This document shows positions 1-6,937 of a DNA stretch of 20,529 nt, one piece after another (the stretch's first letter is position 1; every line of letters starts with the position of its first letter). A model generated the notes under the pieces. The model did not search any database. It was not told the origin of the DNA and worked only from the letters and a program-made list of their open reading frames with translations. The DNA is from JBKHHU01 sp046539045 (GTDB taxonomy: Bacteria > Planctomycetota > Phycisphaerae > SM23-33). The DNA is taken from assembly GCA_046539045.1 (NCBI GenBank), contig JBKHHU010000044.1, forward strand, positions 1-20,529. Direction: 5' to 3'. A program made the position numbers and the translations under genes.

Positions 1-891
1 TGCGTGGTGCTCAACGCCAAGTCGGGAAGTGTACCGGACGGAGATGCAGAGGTCGCCTGCGAGGAGATTCGCGAGCGGCTGGGCAAAGGCGGGGTGGACG
101 CAACGGTCATTCCGGCTGAGGGCGAGGAACTCCAAGACGCTTTCGAGCAGGCGGCGACGTCGGATTCCGACGCGATGATCGTTGCCGGGGGCGACGGTAC
201 GGTGCGATCGGCGTTGAAGATCGCCCTGGAACATGACAAGACCTTCGGCGTGATCCCCATGGGCACGTTCAACCTGCTGGCCCGCGACCTCGGTTGCCCG
301 CTGAACTGGCGGAAGGCCATCGACGCCATGGGCCGGGCCGGCACCAAGACAATCGACATCGCCGAAATCAACGGCGAACCCTTCGCCTGTCACGCGGTGG
401 CCGGCGTGGTGCCCAAGCTGGCTATCGAACGGGAACGCATGCGGGAAGAGTCCTGGCTGCGTATGATCCTGCGCGCCCCGCGACGTTTCTGGGACGTGTT
501 CAGCAACATCAAACGGCGCTACGTGAGGTTCGTCGTTGACGGCCAGGAGCACGAGTGCGACGCGTGGGTCGTCCTCATCAGCAACAACCGCGTGGACAAC
601 CCCTTCAGCTACATGCCCCAGCGAACCCGCATCGACCGCGGCGAACTGGCCGTCTATACCGCCTGCTCAGCCACCCGGGCCGGCGTGTTCTGGTTGATCG
701 CGTTCTACTCCCTCGGCCTGCTCGGCTGGCACCCGGAAGTTCAAGTCTACACCGGCACCGAAGTTACGCTGGACGGGCACCACGACAAGTTCCGCATGGC
801 CGTCGACGGCGAGATCGAACAAGTCGAAGGTCCCGCCGATTTCACCATCCGCCCCGGAGCACTCAAAGTCCTCGCACCCAAGGCAACCTGA
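1..891 (+). CDS. Diacylglycerol kinase family lipid kinase (5' partial)
   Basis: This is a member of the DagK/YegS/sphingosine-kinase-like family, which phosphorylates a lipid (diacylglycerol or a related substrate) with ATP at the inner face of the membrane. The visible frame opens directly with C-V-V-L-N-A-K-S-G, the family's N-terminal beta strand and Asn-x-x-(A/S)-Gly turn. The start codon therefore lies a few codons before the window, and the GTG at position 4 is not the true start. Counting from that GTG, the nucleotide-binding signature GGDGT is at residues 62-66, the PMGTFNLLARDLG segment at 85-97, and the late VDGE motif at 267-270. About 296 residues are visible, close to full length for the family. 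The gene converges on feoB and is followed by a GC-rich hairpin. The exact lipid substrate cannot be told from the sequence. Confidence 0.88.
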   Translation, partial: CVVLNAKSGSVPDGDAEVACEEIRERLGKGGVDATVIPAEGEELQDAFEQAATSDSDAMIVAGGDGTVRSALKIALEHDKTFGVIPMGTFNLLARDLGCPLNWRKAIDAMGRAGTKTIDIAEINGEPFACHAVAGVVPKLAIERERMREESWLRMILRAPRRFWDVFSNIKRRYVRFVVDGQEHECDAWVVLISNNRVDNPFSYMPQRTRIDRGELAVYTACSATRAGVFWLIAFYSLGLLGWHPEVQVYTGTEVTLDGHHDKFRMAVDGEIEQVEGPADFTIRPGALKVLAPKAT

Positions 892-892
892 G

Positions 893-914
893 CCCGCGAC
901 GGGAGTCGCGCGGG
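893..914 (+). terminator. GC-rich hairpin after the lipid kinase
   Basis: CCCGCGAC (893-900) pairs with GTCGCGCGGG (905-914) around a 4-nt loop, with one bulged base. It begins one base after the stop codon. There is no T-tract, so it may be a factor-assisted terminator or only a 3'-end stabiliser. Confidence 0.35.
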
Positions 915-1097
915 TGGTGCGCCCAATAGAACCCGGGGGAATGGACATGCGGTACCGTCGTCCGGGCCCAATGGACAAGCAACCAACGGCGCCCGACCCC
1001 GCGCCGCCCAACCGGACGATCCTCCCCTCCGCAGCCGTACCCGGGCATCGCCCACTCGCCTGCGGCGACTTTGCTCTGCCCTTCGCCTTAACGTTTT

Positions 1098-1112
1098 CAG
1101 GCCTTTGGCCTG
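1098..1112 (-). terminator. Small hairpin downstream of feoB
   Basis: CAGGCC and GGCCTG form a 6-bp perfect stem with a 3-nt loop, 23 nt past the feoB stop. No T-run follows it on the minus strand, so its role as a terminator is weak. The rest of the 892-1135 gap shows no convincing gene. It has one short direct repeat, AATGGACA, at 940-947 and 970-977. Confidence 0.25.
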
Positions 1113-1135
1113 TACAACTCAACGGCAACGCGCCG

Positions 1136-3709
1136 TCACACTCCAATTCCCATCGCCAGGCCCCCACGGTAGACGATCGTCGTGATCAATACCGCCAGCA
1201 CCGTCAACCCGACGGCCTGCCCTGTCGCCCATGCCCAACTGCCGGTTTCCTTCTTCGTCGCTGCGACGGTGGCGACGCACGGGCAGCTGGCCAGCGCGAA
1301 GAGCATGATGCAGAAGCCCACCAGCGGGCTATAGTCAGCCCGGAGCCTGGCCTGCAGGCGTTCAGGGTCGACGGCTCCCTCTTCGCCCAGTGCGTTGACA
1401 ATGTACATCTGCGAGACGAACATCTCCTTGCCGGGAATCGCCCCGATCATGGCCGTGCCGATCTTCCAGTCGAAGCCCATCGTCGGCTTGATCACCGGCT
1501 CCATGGCCATGCCCACCCTTCCGGCGATGGTATAGGTGACCTCCTCGCGCAACTGCATTCCGTGCAGCTTCTCCAGCTCGGCCGCTGCCTCCGCCAGCGG
1601 CTGATCCATCTTCCGGCGCCACGCAGCCGCGGCGGGGAACAGCTGCGGGTTTTCCTCTCGCAGGTGAGCCAGCTGCTCGTTGCGGACCTGCTCGGCATGG
1701 TGATACTCCAGCGACCCGCTGACGAGATTTTTCTCGGCGACCTGCTCTTCGAACTCGGTCTTCAACGTGCGGATCGATTCGGTCAGTGCGTAGAAGCTCC
1801 GAACATCGGCCCGGACCCGTTCGGTTTCGATCGACTCGAAGTGCTCGGCGAACGCTTCCTCGCCTTCGGTCAAGCGCACTTCGGCAGCCTGAAGAATCGC
1901 CTGCTCCACTCCGTCGGGCAGTTGGGGCCCTGTGAGCACCTCTCGGGCCTCGGTGGAGAATTGCTCCACGGCTTGGGTTCGGAGCGCCGCGTAATCGCGG
2001 TCGAATCGGGTTTTCTGCGGGAAGGTGCTCAGCGCCCACATCAGAACGCTGAAGCCGAGGATGATCGTCCCTGCCTTTTTGATGTACTGCCAGCTCCGCT
2101 CCCACATGTGGATGAGCATCCCCTTGACCGTCGGCACGCGGTACGGCGGGAGTTCCATCACGAACGGCATGGACTCGCCGCGGAACATCGACGCCCGCAG
2201 GAGCTTGGCCAGCACGATCGCCAGCAGGATGCCCACGACGTAGATCACGAAGAACATCGGCGCCCGCCACGCCTGCGGGAAAAACGCCGGTACGATCAGC
2301 ACGTAGATCGGCAGGCGCGCCCCGCAGCTCATCAACGGGAGAATCAAAATCGTCGTCAACCGGTCGCGTCTGGTCTCCAGCGTACGCGTGGCCATGATGG
2401 CGGGCACGCTGCAGCCGAACCCGATGAGCATCGGGATGAAGCTCTTGCCGTGCAGGCCGATCTTGTGCATCAGCCGGTCCATGAGGAAGGCCGCCCTGGC
2501 CATATACCCGCTGTCCTCGAGGAACGCGATGGCAAGAAACAGCAGGACGATATTCGGCAGGAAGACAATCACCCCGCCGACCCCTCCGATGATCCCGTCC
2601 ACCAGCAGCGAACGGAGAACGCTCTCCGACCCAACCGGCCAGAGCGAGCTGACGAACTGCCCCAGGAAGCCCACGCCCTCCTCGATCCACTCCATCGGAT
2701 AAGCGCCGAGGGTGAAGGTCAGCCAGAAAACGACGTACATCATCGCGGCGAAGATCGGTAGCCCCAGCCACCGGCTCAGCAGCACCGTGTCCATCTTCTC
2801 GGTGACGCTGCGACGCGTCTGGGCCGGTTTCCGCACCGCCTCGGAGTACGCACCGGCGAGAAAACCGTACCGGCAGTCAGCCAGGATGACCTCGATCTCG
2901 TCCTCGACGTGATGTTCGATGCGTTTGCGGAGGTCCGCGGCGTATTCGACGATCGGGCCGAGAGTCTCGGCCGGGAGGTTCTCGCCCAGGCGCTCGAGCG
3001 TGAGCGAGTCGCCTTCCAGCAGCTTGACGGCGAACCAGCGGCAGCGGGTTTCCGGCAGGCCGGCGGTTTTCAGGCGAGTGGTCAGGTCGCGGACGTGCGG
3101 TTCAACGTCGCGGCCGTAATCGGCATGGCGCTGGGCCGCGACGGCCCGGTCTCCCTGGCGAGCCACGCCCGCCGCCGTCCGCAGCAGCTCGTCCACGCCG
3201 GTGCCCTTCTGCCCGACGGTCGGGACAATCGGCACGCCAAACAGGCGCGAAAGCTGCTCGATGTCGATGTCCAGCCCGCGCGACAGCGCCACGTCGTGCA
3301 TGTTGAACGCCAGCACCATCGGCACACCAAGCTCCAGCAGTTGGGTAGCCAGGTAAAGGTTCCGCTCGAGGTTGGAGCAGTCGATGATGTCGATCACCAC
3401 ATCCGGCTGGGCGTCCATGATGTAGTTGCGGGCGACGATTTCCTCGATGGTGTAGGCGGTCAGCGAATACGTGCCGGGCAGGTCGATCAGGTCCAGCGTC
3501 GTTCCGTCCAGCGAGGCGCGGCCTTCTTTTTTCTCCACGGTCACGCCGGGGTAGTTGCCCACGTGCTGGCGGGCGCCGGTCATCCGGTTGAAGACGGTGG
3601 TCTTCCCGGAGTTGGGGTTGCCCGCCAGGGCGATGCGCAGGTCCCCCTGGCCCGGTCTGGTTTTGGGCTCAGCCAAGGACTGCTTGGTCAGGTCACTGGG
3701 GCGGGTCAT
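1136..3709 (-). CDS. feoB: Ferrous iron transport protein B (FeoB) with large internal insertion
   Basis: FeoB is the inner-membrane Fe(II) transporter with a cytosolic N-terminal GTPase-like domain. The start is the ATG at 3709, which follows an AGGAGGA Shine-Dalgarno and overlaps the upstream stop as ATGA. The product is 857 residues. Visible G motifs are GNPNSGKTT at 30-38 (G1), DLPGTYSL at 76-83 (G3), and NMHD at 136-139 (G4). The GTPase is followed by a helical domain and a polytopic core with the family motifs GFGCSVPAIMATRTLE (430-445) and SCGARLPIYVL (461-471), and late KEMFVSQM and PCVATVAATKKETGSW segments. Between WALSTFP (about 558-564) and VTYTIAGRVGMAMEP (about 724-738) lies roughly 160 mostly charged, helix-prone residues, much more than in a typical FeoB (E. 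coli FeoB is 773 residues). No feoA or feoC is in the window. The gene is presumably iron-repressed through the upstream DtxR-type regulator. Confidence 0.96.
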   Translation of the reverse strand: MTRPSDLTKQSLAEPKTRPGQGDLRIALAGNPNSGKTTVFNRMTGARQHVGNYPGVTVEKKEGRASLDGTTLDLIDLPGTYSLTAYTIEEIVARNYIMDAQPDVVIDIIDCSNLERNLYLATQLLELGVPMVLAFNMHDVALSRGLDIDIEQLSRLFGVPIVPTVGQKGTGVDELLRTAAGVARQGDRAVAAQRHADYGRDVEPHVRDLTTRLKTAGLPETRCRWFAVKLLEGDSLTLERLGENLPAETLGPIVEYAADLRKRIEHHVEDEIEVILADCRYGFLAGAYSEAVRKPAQTRRSVTEKMDTVLLSRWLGLPIFAAMMYVVFWLTFTLGAYPMEWIEEGVGFLGQFVSSLWPVGSESVLRSLLVDGIIGGVGGVIVFLPNIVLLFLAIAFLEDSGYMARAAFLMDRLMHKIGLHGKSFIPMLIGFGCSVPAIMATRTLETRRDRLTTILILPLMSCGARLPIYVLIVPAFFPQAWRAPMFFVIYVVGILLAIVLAKLLRASMFRGESMPFVMELPPYRVPTVKGMLIHMWERSWQYIKKAGTIILGFSVLMWALSTFPQKTRFDRDYAALRTQAVEQFSTEAREVLTGPQLPDGVEQAILQAAEVRLTEGEEAFAEHFESIETERVRADVRSFYALTESIRTLKTEFEEQVAEKNLVSGSLEYHHAEQVRNEQLAHLREENPQLFPAAAAWRRKMDQPLAEAAAELEKLHGMQLREEVTYTIAGRVGMAMEPVIKPTMGFDWKIGTAMIGAIPGKEMFVSQMYIVNALGEEGAVDPERLQARLRADYSPLVGFCIMLFALASCPCVATVAATKKETGSWAWATGQAVGLTVLAVLITTIVYRGGLAMGIGV

Positions 3710-4176
3710 ACTTCCTCCTGCTCGGGTCTGGTGGTGCGGCGGCAGAACTTCTCGAAGGCACTGCGCCACCGGTCGGGGTCGAAATCGTCGCGGCTGCGGA
3801 TGAACTCGCTGAGGCAGCCCATGCGTCGCAGGACGGGCTCGTCGATGTGGTGTTCGATGCGGCAGGCATTGGCGTCGGCGGTGTCGGCGTCCAGGCCGAG
3901 CAGATCGCCGAAGAAGCTCTGCAGGGCTTCGTGCCGGCGATCAATTTCGGTGGCCACGCGGGCCCCCTGCTCGGTGAGGCGGACCAGCTGGTAGGGTTCG
4001 TAATGGACCATGCCCCGCTCGTCGAGCGAGTGCAGCGCGTTGGTCACGGCAGAGGCGCCCACGCCGGCCCGGTCGGCGATGTCCCGCACCCGGGCGGCGC
4101 CTTTCTCCCGCAGCAACTGCAAAATCACCTCCAGGTAATCCTGCATCGCCGTTGTCAGTTGATCCGAATCCGCCAT
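3706..4176 (-). CDS. DtxR/MntR-family metal-dependent repressor, probably iron-sensing
   Basis: This is a 156-residue transcriptional regulator of the DtxR family. It has an N-terminal winged helix-turn-helix (about 8-70, including ARVRDIADRAGVGASAVTNAL) and a metal-binding dimerisation domain (about 75-125). Likely metal ligands are D13 and E16 in MQDYLEVI, H82 in RRHEAL, and C105, E108 and H109 in ACRIEHH. Cys at the 105 position matches DtxR/IdeR (Cys102, iron type), whereas MntR has Glu there. There is no C-terminal SH3-like domain, as in MntR. The ATG at 4176 has a GAGG element 8 nt upstream. The in-frame ATGs at 4200 and 4212 lack a Shine-Dalgarno, and 4212 lies inside the predicted -10. 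Its stop overlaps the feoB start (ATGA), so the two are translationally coupled, and it probably represses its own operon when iron is plentiful. Confidence 0.9.
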   Translation of the reverse strand: MADSDQLTTAMQDYLEVILQLLREKGAARVRDIADRAGVGASAVTNALHSLDERGMVHYEPYQLVRLTEQGARVATEIDRRHEALQSFFGDLLGLDADTADANACRIEHHIDEPVLRRMGCLSEFIRSRDDFDPDRWRSAFEKFCRRTTRPEQEEV

Positions 4177-4194
4177 CGTCCACGCCTCGCTAAA

Positions 4195-4210
4195 GTTCAT
4201 TCCGGTGAAC
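4195..4210. promoter_or_regulatory. Candidate operator for the DtxR-type regulator
   Basis: GTTCATTCCGGTGAAC is an interrupted palindrome (GTTCA/TGAAC arms) lying at the predicted transcription start of the feo operon. A second GTGAAC half-site lies at 4225-4230, exactly 20 bp (two helical turns) from the first at 4205-4210 and between the -35 and -10. Binding at either place would block polymerase. The assignment to this regulator is inference from position. Confidence 0.4.
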
Positions 4211-4238
4211 ATTGTACTGATTCGTGAACACAGATCAA
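4211..4238 (-). promoter_or_regulatory. Sigma70-type promoter of the feo operon
   Basis: On the minus strand TTGATC (4238-4233) is followed after 16 nt by TACAAT (4216-4211). Predicted transcription would start near 4204, giving a leader of about 28 nt to the ATG at 4176. This also argues against the upstream start codons. Confidence 0.55.
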
Positions 4239-4241
4239 GGT

Positions 4242-4453
4242 GGTTGACGGGTTAATTGGTTAGTTGACGGGGATTGGTAACCGAAATGCGGCCTCCGCGA
4301 CGGATGAGTAAGCCCAGGGATCCGGATCCCTGGGCGTGGCCCTTCGGGCGATGTTGGGCTTCGGGCAGGAGTTTCTGGAGATCGTTCGGTTTTGCAGCGC
4401 TGCCTGGAGCAGCCATTGCCCAGTCAACCAGTCAAACCCTCATCCAGTCAACC
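4242..4453. repeat. Spacer with inverted GGTTGAC/GTCAACC repeat clusters
   Basis: The gap between the regulator and the small gene after nqrF carries GTTGAC-type repeats at its left end (GGTTGAC at 4242-4248, GTTGAC at 4263-4268) and the inverted versions at its right end (GTCAAC at 4423-4428, GTCAACC at 4447-4453). They frame a perfect 24-nt palindrome (4312-4335). The arrangement resembles a small non-coding intergenic repeat element of about 212 bp. I see no convincing open reading frame in it. Confidence 0.4.
4312..4335 (-). terminator. Perfect 24-nt palindrome, probable terminator of the nqr operon
   Basis: GCCCAGGGATCC is followed immediately by its exact reverse complement, so the RNA can fold into a strong hairpin with about 10 bp and a tetraloop-sized tip. 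On the minus strand it lies about 130 nt past the last gene of the nqr block and is followed by TTACTC, a poor T-tract. It could equally be the centre of a repeat element. Confidence 0.4.
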
Positions 4454-4463
4454 GGCCGCCCTG

Positions 4464-4928
4464 CTACCGTTCCTCTCCCAGATCCAGCATTTTCGCAAGC
4501 GTCTCGGGTTCCAGGCGGTAGCGCGAGCCTTTGCCCTGGAAGAAGCAGTGTTCGCCGATAAGCTGCACAGTGAGCGGTGTGAACACGACGGTCCGGTCGG
4601 TGCGGGTGTCGGTCAGTTCGATCTCGCCTTTGGGAAATACGCCCCCACCAAACGGGCTGGGGATCCTGCCCATCGACTCCCGATAGGCCGCCACGAGGTC
4701 CTCGCCGACTTTCACCGGCGTTCCATAAGCAACCATCGCCTCTTTGAGAATCTTCCCGAGCTTCTCGGCGATATCCCCGCAGCTCGTGCCCAGGTTCTCC
4801 ACCGTCGATCGGTCGTGATCGATGATCTCCCAGTACGGCCGCGGGTCGTCGCCGAGGAAACCGTCGCGACACAACGCACCCGGGGCCATGCGTTCGGTGA
4901 TTTTCCTGTCGTTGGGGGAGAATTTCAT
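4464..4928 (-). CDS. Unrecognised 154-residue protein downstream of nqrF
   Basis: I do not recognise this family. It is a soluble-looking protein with no signal peptide or membrane segment. It contains two cysteines in the first third (C20 in GALCRDGF and C50 in GTSCGDI), an acidic/aromatic stretch GDDPRPYWEIIDHDRSTVEN, a helical middle, and a C-terminal half with Gly- and Phe-rich turns (IPSPFGGGVFPKG, IGEHCFFQGKG). The ATG at 4928 is 30 nt after the nqrF stop, on the same strand and without an intervening terminator, so it is very likely co-transcribed with nqr. Its Shine-Dalgarno is weak (GAG about 8 nt upstream, AGGA further out). Context suggests an accessory or regulatory role for the Nqr complex, but this is only inference from position. 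Confidence 0.75.
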   Translation of the reverse strand: MKFSPNDRKITERMAPGALCRDGFLGDDPRPYWEIIDHDRSTVENLGTSCGDIAEKLGKILKEAMVAYGTPVKVGEDLVAAYRESMGRIPSPFGGGVFPKGEIELTDTRTDRTVVFTPLTVQLIGEHCFFQGKGSRYRLEPETLAKMLDLGEER

Positions 4929-4958
4929 GTCGGTCGCTCTCGTCCTGTCCGGTGTGGG

Positions 4959-6077
4959 TTACGCGAACTTGTCATAGAAAATCTGGCTCTCGGGAATGCC
5001 CTTGTCCCGCAGCACCTGGATCGACGCGTCGATCATGCCCGGAGAGCCGCAGAGGTAGCCTTCCAGGTTCTTGCCGTCCTCGATGTGTCGGTCGACCACC
5101 TCGGTAATCAGCCCGGTCTCGCCGTCCCACTCCTGGCCGCTCAGATCGCCGGACAGTGCGGGCTTGTAGTGGAACCACGGAAGCTCCTTCTCCAAGGCAC
5201 GCAGTTCCTCGACATAGAACATGTCGCGTTTCTGCACCGCACCAAAGAAGTACGTTGTGTCCCGCTCGATGCCCTTTTCCTTCATCATGCGGACCATCGC
5301 CCAGAACGGAGCCATCCCGGACCCACCGGCGATCCACACCATGGGCCGATCGTTGTCGGTCAGGCGGAACTCGCCGTACGGACCGGTGAAGCGGACCGGG
5401 TCGCCTTCTTTGAGGTGCTCGAACACATACGTTGTGCAGATCCCGCCCGGAACCAGGCGGACAATCAGCTCCACGTGGTCCTTCTCGCTCGGGTTGCTGG
5501 AAACCGAGTACGCGCGGAAGACACTCTCGGGGTTCTTGGCGTACGGTGGGGCCTCCAACTGGATGTACTGCCCTGCCACGAAGTCGATCTCCGGCGGTTC
5601 GGTGAGCTTGATCCGCAGTTCCTTGATATCGTGGGTCAGGTCGCGGACCCGCTCCAGCACGCCCTCGAACTCCTTGACGTACAGCAGTTCCTCGGGGATG
5701 TAAAGCCTCACATCTTCGCGGACCTTGCACTGACAGGAGATCCGCCAGTTGTCCTTCAGCTCCTGCTCGGTCAGCAGCGGTTCCTCGGTCGGTGCGACAG
5801 GCCCGCCTCCACCATCGGGCGGGATCTTGACCTTGCAGTAGGCGCAGGTGCCCTTCCCGCCGCACGCGCTGGGGATGTAAATACCCTGGTTGCGGAGCGT
5901 CATCAGCAGCGAATTCCCCCCGCGAACCTCGAACTTCTCCGCACCGTCGTTGACGTCGACCGTGCACTGGCCGTAGTTGACCAGGTAGCGCTCCGCCACC
6001 ACCAGCAGCCCTGCCAGGACGGCAGTCACCAGGCAACTCAGCCCCGCGGCGATCAATACTGTGTATACGCTGGTCAT
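4959..6077 (-). CDS. nqrF: Na+-translocating NADH:quinone reductase subunit F
   Basis: NqrF is the NADH-oxidising entry subunit of Na+-NQR; it passes electrons from NADH through FAD to a [2Fe-2S] cluster. The 372-residue product has one N-terminal membrane helix (about 5-28) and then a plant-type ferredoxin domain with cluster ligands C72, C78, C81 (ACGGKGTCAYC) and C115. A ferredoxin-reductase module follows: RAYS (188-191) for FAD, GGSGMAPF (251-258) for NADH, LCGSPGM (342-348) and a C-terminal FYDKFA. The start at 6077 is preceded by AAGGA at a suitable distance and gives the expected membrane-anchored N-terminus; the frame continues upstream without a stop but does not look like NqrF there. 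It is the last nqr gene, 194 nt after nqrE, and that spacer is rich in hairpins. Confidence 0.96.
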   Translation of the reverse strand: MTSVYTVLIAAGLSCLVTAVLAGLLVVAERYLVNYGQCTVDVNDGAEKFEVRGGNSLLMTLRNQGIYIPSACGGKGTCAYCKVKIPPDGGGGPVAPTEEPLLTEQELKDNWRISCQCKVREDVRLYIPEELLYVKEFEGVLERVRDLTHDIKELRIKLTEPPEIDFVAGQYIQLEAPPYAKNPESVFRAYSVSSNPSEKDHVELIVRLVPGGICTTYVFEHLKEGDPVRFTGPYGEFRLTDNDRPMVWIAGGSGMAPFWAMVRMMKEKGIERDTTYFFGAVQKRDMFYVEELRALEKELPWFHYKPALSGDLSGQEWDGETGLITEVVDRHIEDGKNLEGYLCGSPGMIDASIQVLRDKGIPESQIFYDKFA

Positions 6078-6102
6078 TTCAGAGTCCTTGTATCTCACTG
6101 CT

Positions 6103-6255
6103 GATGGGTCCATTCGACCCATCGAACCCATTGCTGCATCCGGCAAACGCGGGACCCGACACGGAACCTCGGCCGGGTGCCTCGGGTGCGATCCACCCGT
6201 GCCTGTTACGATTTCCATCGCGGCGTCAAAACCACCCCGGACTGAGCGTCCGGGG
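6103..6255 (-). other. Hairpin-rich spacer between nqrE and nqrF
   Basis: Three inverted repeats, all with 5-nt loops, lie in the nqrE-nqrF gap. They are GATGGGTC/GACCCATC at 6103-6123 (8 bp), CGGGTG/CACCCG at 6183-6199 (6 bp), and CCCCGGAC/GTCCGGGG at 6235-6255 (8 bp). On the minus strand the last one is followed by GGTTTTG, a weak terminator-like run just after nqrE. The first sits just upstream of the nqrF ribosome-binding site. They could act in attenuation, RNA processing or mRNA stability. Confidence 0.5.
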
Positions 6256-6271
6256 CTCACGGCGGGCGGGG

Positions 6272-6937
6272 TTACAGCTTGATCAGTCCGCTCAACCCGA
6301 TGAACGCCATCGCCATGATCCCGGCGATGATCAGCGCAATGCCCGCGCCTTCCAGGCCCTCGGGAACCTTTGCCTTCTTGAGTTTCTGTCGAATCCCTGC
6401 CATCAGCACGATTGCGACGAACCATCCGAGACCGGCACCGAACCCGTACGTCGTGGACTCGAGGAACCCGTACTGGTTGTTCTCGACGTAATTGACCATG
6501 AACAGGCTCGCGCCCAGAATCGCGCAGTTGACCGTGATCAGCGGCAGGAAAATACCCAGCGAGAAGTACAGCGTCAGGCTGATCCGCTCGATGAGCATCT
6601 CCATCAACTGGACGAACGCGGCAATGACGATGATGAAGATGATCAGCTTCATGCTGTCAGCCGGCAGGCTATACGGTTCTGCCGAGAGCGGTTTGAGCAC
6701 GTAGATGTACAGCAGGCTGTTGATCGCGACCGTCCCGGTGGTCACGAAGATGACGGCAAAGCCCATACCGACCGCGGACTTCATCTGTCGCGAGACGCTC
6801 AGGAACGGGCACATGCCCAGAAACCGCGTCAGGAGGATGTTATCGGTGAAGGTCGCACTGATCAGAATCGTGATCAGAACCAGCGTCAGCGGGTCTTGGG
6901 CGACGTTGACGGTCTCAGCGGCTGCGAGCATACTCAT
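6272..6937 (-). CDS. nqrE: Na+-translocating NADH:quinone reductase subunit E
   Basis: NqrE is one of the two homologous inverted-topology membrane subunits (RnfA/NqrE class) of the sodium pump. The 221-residue product has about six hydrophobic segments. Signature stretches are ILLTRFLGMCPFLSVSRQ (34-51), LGIFLPLITVNCAILG (127-142) and VYGFG-like TTYGFGAGLGW. C43 (FLGMC) and C138 (TVNC) match the cysteines that, in Vibrio Na+-NQR, ligate an iron centre in the membrane together with two cysteines of NqrD. The N-terminus is about 17 residues longer than in Vibrio. The start overlaps the nqrD stop as ATGA and is served by AGGAGG about 8 nt upstream, so translation is coupled to nqrD. Confidence 0.96.
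   Translation of the reverse strand: MSMLAAAETVNVAQDPLTLVLITILISATFTDNILLTRFLGMCPFLSVSRQMKSAVGMGFAVIFVTTGTVAINSLLYIYVLKPLSAEPYSLPADSMKLIIFIIVIAAFVQLMEMLIERISLTLYFSLGIFLPLITVNCAILGASLFMVNYVENNQYGFLESTTYGFGAGLGWFVAIVLMAGIRQKLKKAKVPEGLEGAGIALIIAGIMAMAFIGLSGLIKL

Noticed and set aside
914..2761. Long plus-strand open frame (615 codons) opposite feoB
   Set aside because: It is antisense to an unmistakable FeoB, lacks any recognisable domain, and has the His/Arg/Gln-rich composition typical of shadow frames in GC-rich genes.
3710..3769. N-terminal extension of FeoB by 20 codons
   Set aside because: The extension reads the regulator gene in another frame and has no ribosome-binding site, whereas the ATG at 3709 has AGGAGGA and an ATGA overlap.
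4392..6104. Plus-strand open frame of 570 codons opposite nqrF
   Set aside because: It is the reverse complement of nqrF and its downstream gene and shows no protein family features.
6078..6425. N-terminal extension of NqrF by 116 codons
   Set aside because: The extension overlaps nqrE and the spacer and has no NqrF features. The ATG at 6077 gives the expected membrane anchor.
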